A stretch of 64,000 nucleotides of DNA, from the NCBI RefSeq assembly GCF_002744755.1, contig NZ_KZ319287.1:434001-498000 (forward strand). The letters are read 5' to 3'. Source of the stretch: Leeuwenhoekiella nanhaiensis. Its GTDB lineage: Bacteria > Bacteroidota > Bacteroidia > Flavobacteriales > Flavobacteriaceae. Below the pieces are notes generated by a model that saw nothing but the letters and a program-made list of their open reading frames with translations, searched no databases and had not been told where the DNA came from. A program made the translations under genes and the position numbers. Positions 61,701 to 64,000 of this stretch are shown here, piece after piece. Every line of letters starts with the position of its first letter. Position 1 is the stretch's first letter.

Positions 61701-62309
61701 GTCTACTGCGATAACCCGCACATCGGGATTTTTCTCTTTGTGCTGCTCAAGCCTGCGGTAGAGAATGGGATGGCAATAAGCCGGGTTAGCACCGGTTATC
61801 AAAAAGCAATCGGCCAGTTCAATATCTGCATACGAAATAGGTACAGAATCTTCCCCGAAGGTTTTTTTATAGCCCACAACCGCGCTGCTCATACACAGCC
61901 TGGAGTTAGTGTCAATATTGTTTGTGCCCAGAAATCCCTTGACTAATTTGTTTGCGATGTAATATTCTTCGGTAAGGCACTGTCCCGAAACGTAGAAGCC
62001 CACACTATCGGGCCCGTGTTTTTCGATAATGCTTTTAAAAACCTGAGCGGCACGGTCCAGAGCGGTGTCCCAGTCTACGCGCTCCAGCGGGTGTGAGCGG
62101 CTCCAGCGCATCTGTGGGTACAGCAACCGGTCTGAAGTATCATTTACCACATAATGCAGGTTGCGGCCTTTAGAGCAAAGCATCCCGCGGTTTACAGGAT
62201 GATCGGGATCACCGTCTACCTGAATGCGGTTTTTGGCGTCTTTGGTGATGAGCAGACCGCAGCCCACGCCGCAATACGAACAGGTAGATTTTAAGACTTT
62301 TTCGGGCAT
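58785..62309 (-). CDS. nasA: Assimilatory nitrate reductase fused to NAD(P)H:FAD oxidoreductase and BFD domain
   Basis: 1174 residues, cytoplasmic. (1) Residues 1-690: molybdopterin oxidoreductase of NasA type, with N-terminal [4Fe-4S] Cys10, 13, 17, 45, the Mo-ligand Cys139 (SRLCMSS), and the C-terminal MoCo-binding domain (TTGRVRDQWHTMTKTG; VFLPMHWG). (2) About 705-1100: NirB/NasC-like FAD and NAD(P)H domains (VVVGSGAAAFRF, LILATGSRAFVP, VVIVGGGLLGLE, FALGEIAEF). (3) 1118-1165: BFD-type [2Fe-2S] domain (C1121, C1123, C1155, C1158). Reduces nitrate to nitrite using NAD(P)H in one chain, instead of separate NasA and NasC. It is followed directly by the rubredoxin-tailed protein. No break or frameshift seen. 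Confidence 0.93.
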   Translation of the reverse strand: MPEKVLKSTCSYCGVGCGLLITKDAKNRIQVDGDPDHPVNRGMLCSKGRNLHYVVNDTSDRLLYPQMRWSRSHPLERVDWDTALDRAAQVFKSIIEKHGPDSVGFYVSGQCLTEEYYIANKLVKGFLGTNNIDTNSRLCMSSAVVGYKKTFGEDSVPISYADIELADCFLITGANPAYCHPILYRRLEQHKEKNPDVRVIAVDPRRTDTAAAADLHLQLIPGTDIILYNAIGRRLLQQGLIDKDFINNHTEGFNQYKEQVNKLSLREASKLCGVPMADIKKAADWIGISKGFISMWAMGLNQSVVGTNKNFALLNLSLITGQVGKPGCGPFSLTGQPNAMGGREVGGMANLLAVHKDLMNPEHRSEVAQFWGVESISPKPGYTATQMFEELETGKLKAIWIICTNPAVSLPDVNRVEKALKNARFVVVQDISNRSDTLAYADLVLPAAGWLEKEGTMTNSERRITYLPKAVNAPGEARPDVEILCDFAQKMGFRGFNFYNTEEIYQEYCTMTRGTSIDISYLNYDRLKTEGSFQWPVNEYRHPGTPRLFEDRKFYTPSQKAVFNIPATVTNRSIKPSAAFPFILTTGRVRDQWHTMTKTGKVSRLRTHYPKPVLEIHPADAFALNIREGNLCEVSSENGNVRVTAWLTDSIRKGVVFLPMHWGKKLNSSLNRTNNLTQNMVDPQSKEPDFKFTAVKVARHQKKPEKIVVVGSGAAAFRFVQNYRDLNKDDQISVFSKEEHPFYNRVLLPEYITEALNWEKLLKAKSHQLKALNIKIHSGNPVVHIDRKSRTLKDSRGIYHTYDKLILATGSRAFVPPDARLDLEGRFTMRDKEDADRFKDYLAQTGIPPEQQRVVIVGGGLLGLELAASLRHKQVNITIVQRSSYLMERQLDTVASRLLAIDVQRRGISVYFDNEVSTVFPGDEPKTIEVTLKSGKLIEAHAIVYAIGTQPNIEIARKAGLVMGRGVKVNEFLQTSDPSVFALGEIAEFRNQTFGITAAAEEQAAILANYLSGDISTSYEGSVPMNILKFEDLDLCSIGNISIPKNDPDYEEVIFMDVARNYYKKCIIKDDLLVGAVLMGDKKEFAEFKNLIDSKIELAEKRDQLLRGSAKQAPVLGRLVCSCSQVGAGNIADAIAGGCTDFTALCNKTGAGLGCGSCKTEVRELLTESTQSVS

Positions 62310-62345
62310 GGTTTGTGTACTTACAGGATATTTATAGAGCCTGAA

Positions 62346-62383
62346 GGCTTCAGCAGCAGCTTTTCGCTTTGCCTGCTGAAGCC
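62346..62383 (-). promoter_or_regulatory. Stable hairpin in the narK-nasA gap
   Basis: GGCTTCAGCAG (62346-62356) pairs perfectly with CTGCTGAAGCC (62373-62383), 11 bp with a 16-base loop. It lies 37 bases before nasA in the nasA 5' leader. No T-run follows on the minus strand, so it is not a simple terminator; it could stabilise or process the mRNA, or take part in leader control. Confidence 0.5.
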
Positions 62384-62501
62384 CCCGGCCAACTCTAAGT
62401 TTATTGTTTTTTCCAGATAATCAAAGCAGCAGATTGTGATTTACGAAAAATGGAATCTGATTCAGAAAAAATGCAGAAAACGGATTTTAAGCAGGTGAAT
62501 T

Positions 62502-63932
62502 TTATGCATTTGATGGCACTAACTGCTCGGGTAAATCGTAGCTGAGATCTTCGGCTGCAGATTTTTCGTCAGCGGTTGAAAAGCGTATGGCAAGTGCCAA
62601 AACTCCGGCTAGAAATACTAAAATACCAATGAGAAAGTAACCGCTTGATACGGCTGTGGCTGCTGCTTCTGCCTGAGCCAGTTTTACCACTTCTTCAGCT
62701 GCACCGGCATTGGCATTTATGGCTGCCTGCTCAGCCACGGCGGCTTTCGATTTTAAGAGCAGGGCGGCGAGAAATGCACCTACGTTACCCCCGGAACCAA
62801 CAATACCTGAAATAGAACCTATAGCTTTTTTGTTGATAAACGGAACTACCGAGAAGGTTGCTCCTTCAGCCATTTGTACCGAAAGACTAAAGGCTACCAA
62901 AAAGACAATACCCACAATTAAACTTGTGATGGCCGAAAAGGTAACCAGCATAACTCCCTCCAGGGCAAGAATAGCAACCAAAAAGAGCACCCGGCCGCGC
63001 AATCCCTTCAGCTTACCAAATTTATCTCCAAAATAGCCTCCCAACGTACGGGCAAATAAATTCATCAGAGCAAAGGAAAGCACGATATTACCGGCGGTGA
63101 TACGATCAAGGCTGAAGGTGTTTTGAAGGTAGTCATCCATAGTCCCGTAAACGGTTAATTCGATGCCAAAACAGGCGGCATAAACCACAAAGAGAATCCA
63201 CACCCGGTAATCTTTTAAAGCTTCCATAAAGCCTACTTCGTCCTTTTTACCGGCTTTTACTTTTTTACCGGCTGCGCGGAGTTCGCTAAAATTACCTTCG
63301 GGCGTATCCTGAGTAAAGAAATAATACACAATGCCCATCAGGAAGCAGATAATTCCTGCGATGATAAGCGAGTACCTCCAGGCATCTGCTTCAGCAACAC
63401 CCATACCGATCACGGCAGCTGCAATAAGCGGCATCCCCAGACGGTTTGCACCACCACCCAGATTACCCCAGCCTGCCGAAGTGGCGTTGGCGGTTCCTAC
63501 GATGTTAGAGGCAAACATAAGCGAGGTATGTACCTGTGTGATTACAAAGCTGGCGCCGATAAAGCCTATAAATAACCGGCAGATTAAAAACTGAAGCGGA
63601 GTTTGTACCAGCCCGCACAGGATAACGGGTATTGAACCCAGCAGGAGCAACCATGTATAGCACAATCTAGGGCCGTATTTGTCGCAAAGTTTACCTATTA
63701 GCAAACGGGCAAATACAGTACCTGCAACGGCCAGAATCACAGAATTCCATTTTTGATTGGGAGAAAGCCCCAGATCCCGCACGACATCGGGCATAAAAGG
63801 AACAATACCAAACCATGCGAAGAAGCATAAAAAGAATGCCACCGAAGTAATCCAAAACGTTCGCATAGGAACGCTGGTAAAATCTTTCAAATTAAGGCGG
63901 GTTGCCTTTGCGGAAGTGAATGTACGTGTCAT
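62502..63932 (-). CDS. narK: Nitrate/nitrite MFS transporter NarK
   Basis: 476 residues, 12 membrane segments. The nitrate signature NATSAGWGNLGGGANRLG and FFLCFFAWFGIVPFMPDVV at the start mark the NarK/NasA nitrate-nitrite porter family. A large loop between segments 6 and 7 (about 210-235) is charged. The C-terminal segments are separated by an alanine-rich stretch (AAVAEQAAINANAGAAEEVVK). It stands upstream of nasA in the same direction, 190 bases away, probably in one transcript. Confidence 0.93.
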   Translation of the reverse strand: MTRTFTSAKATRLNLKDFTSVPMRTFWITSVAFFLCFFAWFGIVPFMPDVVRDLGLSPNQKWNSVILAVAGTVFARLLIGKLCDKYGPRLCYTWLLLLGSIPVILCGLVQTPLQFLICRLFIGFIGASFVITQVHTSLMFASNIVGTANATSAGWGNLGGGANRLGMPLIAAAVIGMGVAEADAWRYSLIIAGIICFLMGIVYYFFTQDTPEGNFSELRAAGKKVKAGKKDEVGFMEALKDYRVWILFVVYAACFGIELTVYGTMDDYLQNTFSLDRITAGNIVLSFALMNLFARTLGGYFGDKFGKLKGLRGRVLFLVAILALEGVMLVTFSAITSLIVGIVFLVAFSLSVQMAEGATFSVVPFINKKAIGSISGIVGSGGNVGAFLAALLLKSKAAVAEQAAINANAGAAEEVVKLAQAEAAATAVSSGYFLIGILVFLAGVLALAIRFSTADEKSAAEDLSYDLPEQLVPSNA

Positions 63933-63933
63933 A

Positions 63934-63988
63934 ATTAAGTGTTTATACTTACAAAAGTAAGTAGTAATACTTAATTATAATACGTAGT
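63934..63988. promoter_or_regulatory. Palindromic operator cluster in front of narK
   Basis: Starting 2 bases before the narK ATG: site 1, 63934-63953, ATTAAGTGTTTATACTTACA; site 2, 63956-63975, AGTAAGTAGTAATACTTAAT; and TACTTACAAAAGTAAGTA (63946-63963), a palindrome that spans both. Sites 1 and 2 match the porin/cobA palindrome at 17/20 and 16/20. TAATACGTAGT (63978-63988) is the second element shared with the cobA region. The position, over the start and promoter, fits repression. Confidence 0.6.
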
Positions 63989-64000
63989 CTTGAAGAAATA

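Noticed and set aside
61174-61946. Plus-strand frames inside the nitrate reductase gene
   Set aside because: Antisense of conserved molybdopterin domain blocks.
1-64000. CRISPR array, rRNA operon or insertion sequence
   Set aside because: No regularly spaced repeats, no rRNA-like blocks and no transposase motifs were seen in the window.

Overview
The window reads as a chromosome segment of a member of the Flavobacteriaceae (Bacteroidota), probably marine. The evidence is the SusD and SusC-like outer-membrane biology, the Flavobacteriia-restricted families (DUF2480, DUF3078, DUF5689, DUF5723, DUF3109), Bacteroidota-type -7 promoter boxes (TAnnTTTG), few Shine-Dalgarno sites, and a suf gene set typical of this group. 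I cannot assign a genus from sequence alone.

Layout. (1) 1-10070: the distal part of a polysaccharide utilisation locus, most simply read as galacto(gluco)mannan use: SusD (cut by the window edge), a TIG-domain surface glycan-binding lipoprotein, a GH27 alpha-galactosidase, a secreted 2-epimerase of the cellobiose/mannobiose type, GH9, GH26 and a GH30-like enzyme. (2) 10076-13137: a tyrosine integrase, then a displaced 3' half of a tRNA-Leu(CAA) gene with its terminator. This geometry puts the integrase, and probably the sugar locus to its left, on an integrated element whose left end is outside the window. Immediately right of it sits an ApeA-like HEPN (anti-phage type) gene framed by a 15-bp direct repeat. 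(3) 13172-22k: housekeeping and transport (DUF427, GreA/GreB-like factor, sugar:cation symporter, BrnQ, ThiL, hydrolase) and two beta-propeller-like lipoproteins. (4) 23.2-32.4 kb: the iron-sulfur assembly operon sufA-B-[MBL lipoprotein]-[small lipoprotein]-C-D-S-[META lipoprotein]-E-[SdpI-like]-SufT. (5) 32.5-41 kb: outer-membrane proteins, HflX, an endonuclease/exonuclease/phosphatase (EEP) protein, and an unknown protein/histidine kinase/response regulator operon. (6) 41-48.8 kb: a lipoprotein-like peptide deformylase and a TonB receptor/DUF5689/secreted EEP group that may handle extracellular nucleic acids or phosphate esters. (7) 49-54.8 kb: housekeeping (dCMP deaminase, S41 protease, MarC, DUF3109, aminotransferase) and a tRNA-Arg(CCT). 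(8) 55-64 kb: nitrate assimilation: a porin, siroheme synthase CobA, NarK, a three-part assimilatory nitrate reductase (molybdenum domain + NAD(P)H/FAD domain + BFD iron-sulfur domain in one chain), and a protein with a nitrite/sulfite-reductase fold that lacks the cysteines for the catalytic iron-sulfur cluster but carries a C-terminal rubredoxin.

The strongest candidates for something undescribed are the rubredoxin-tailed, cluster-less nitrite-reductase-like protein co-transcribed with the fused nitrate reductase; a shared 20-bp palindromic operator in front of the porin/cobA and narK promoters; and the tRNA-Leu integration hotspot carrying both the mannan locus and an ApeA-like defence gene. 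All calls are by eye from motifs; no database search was run.
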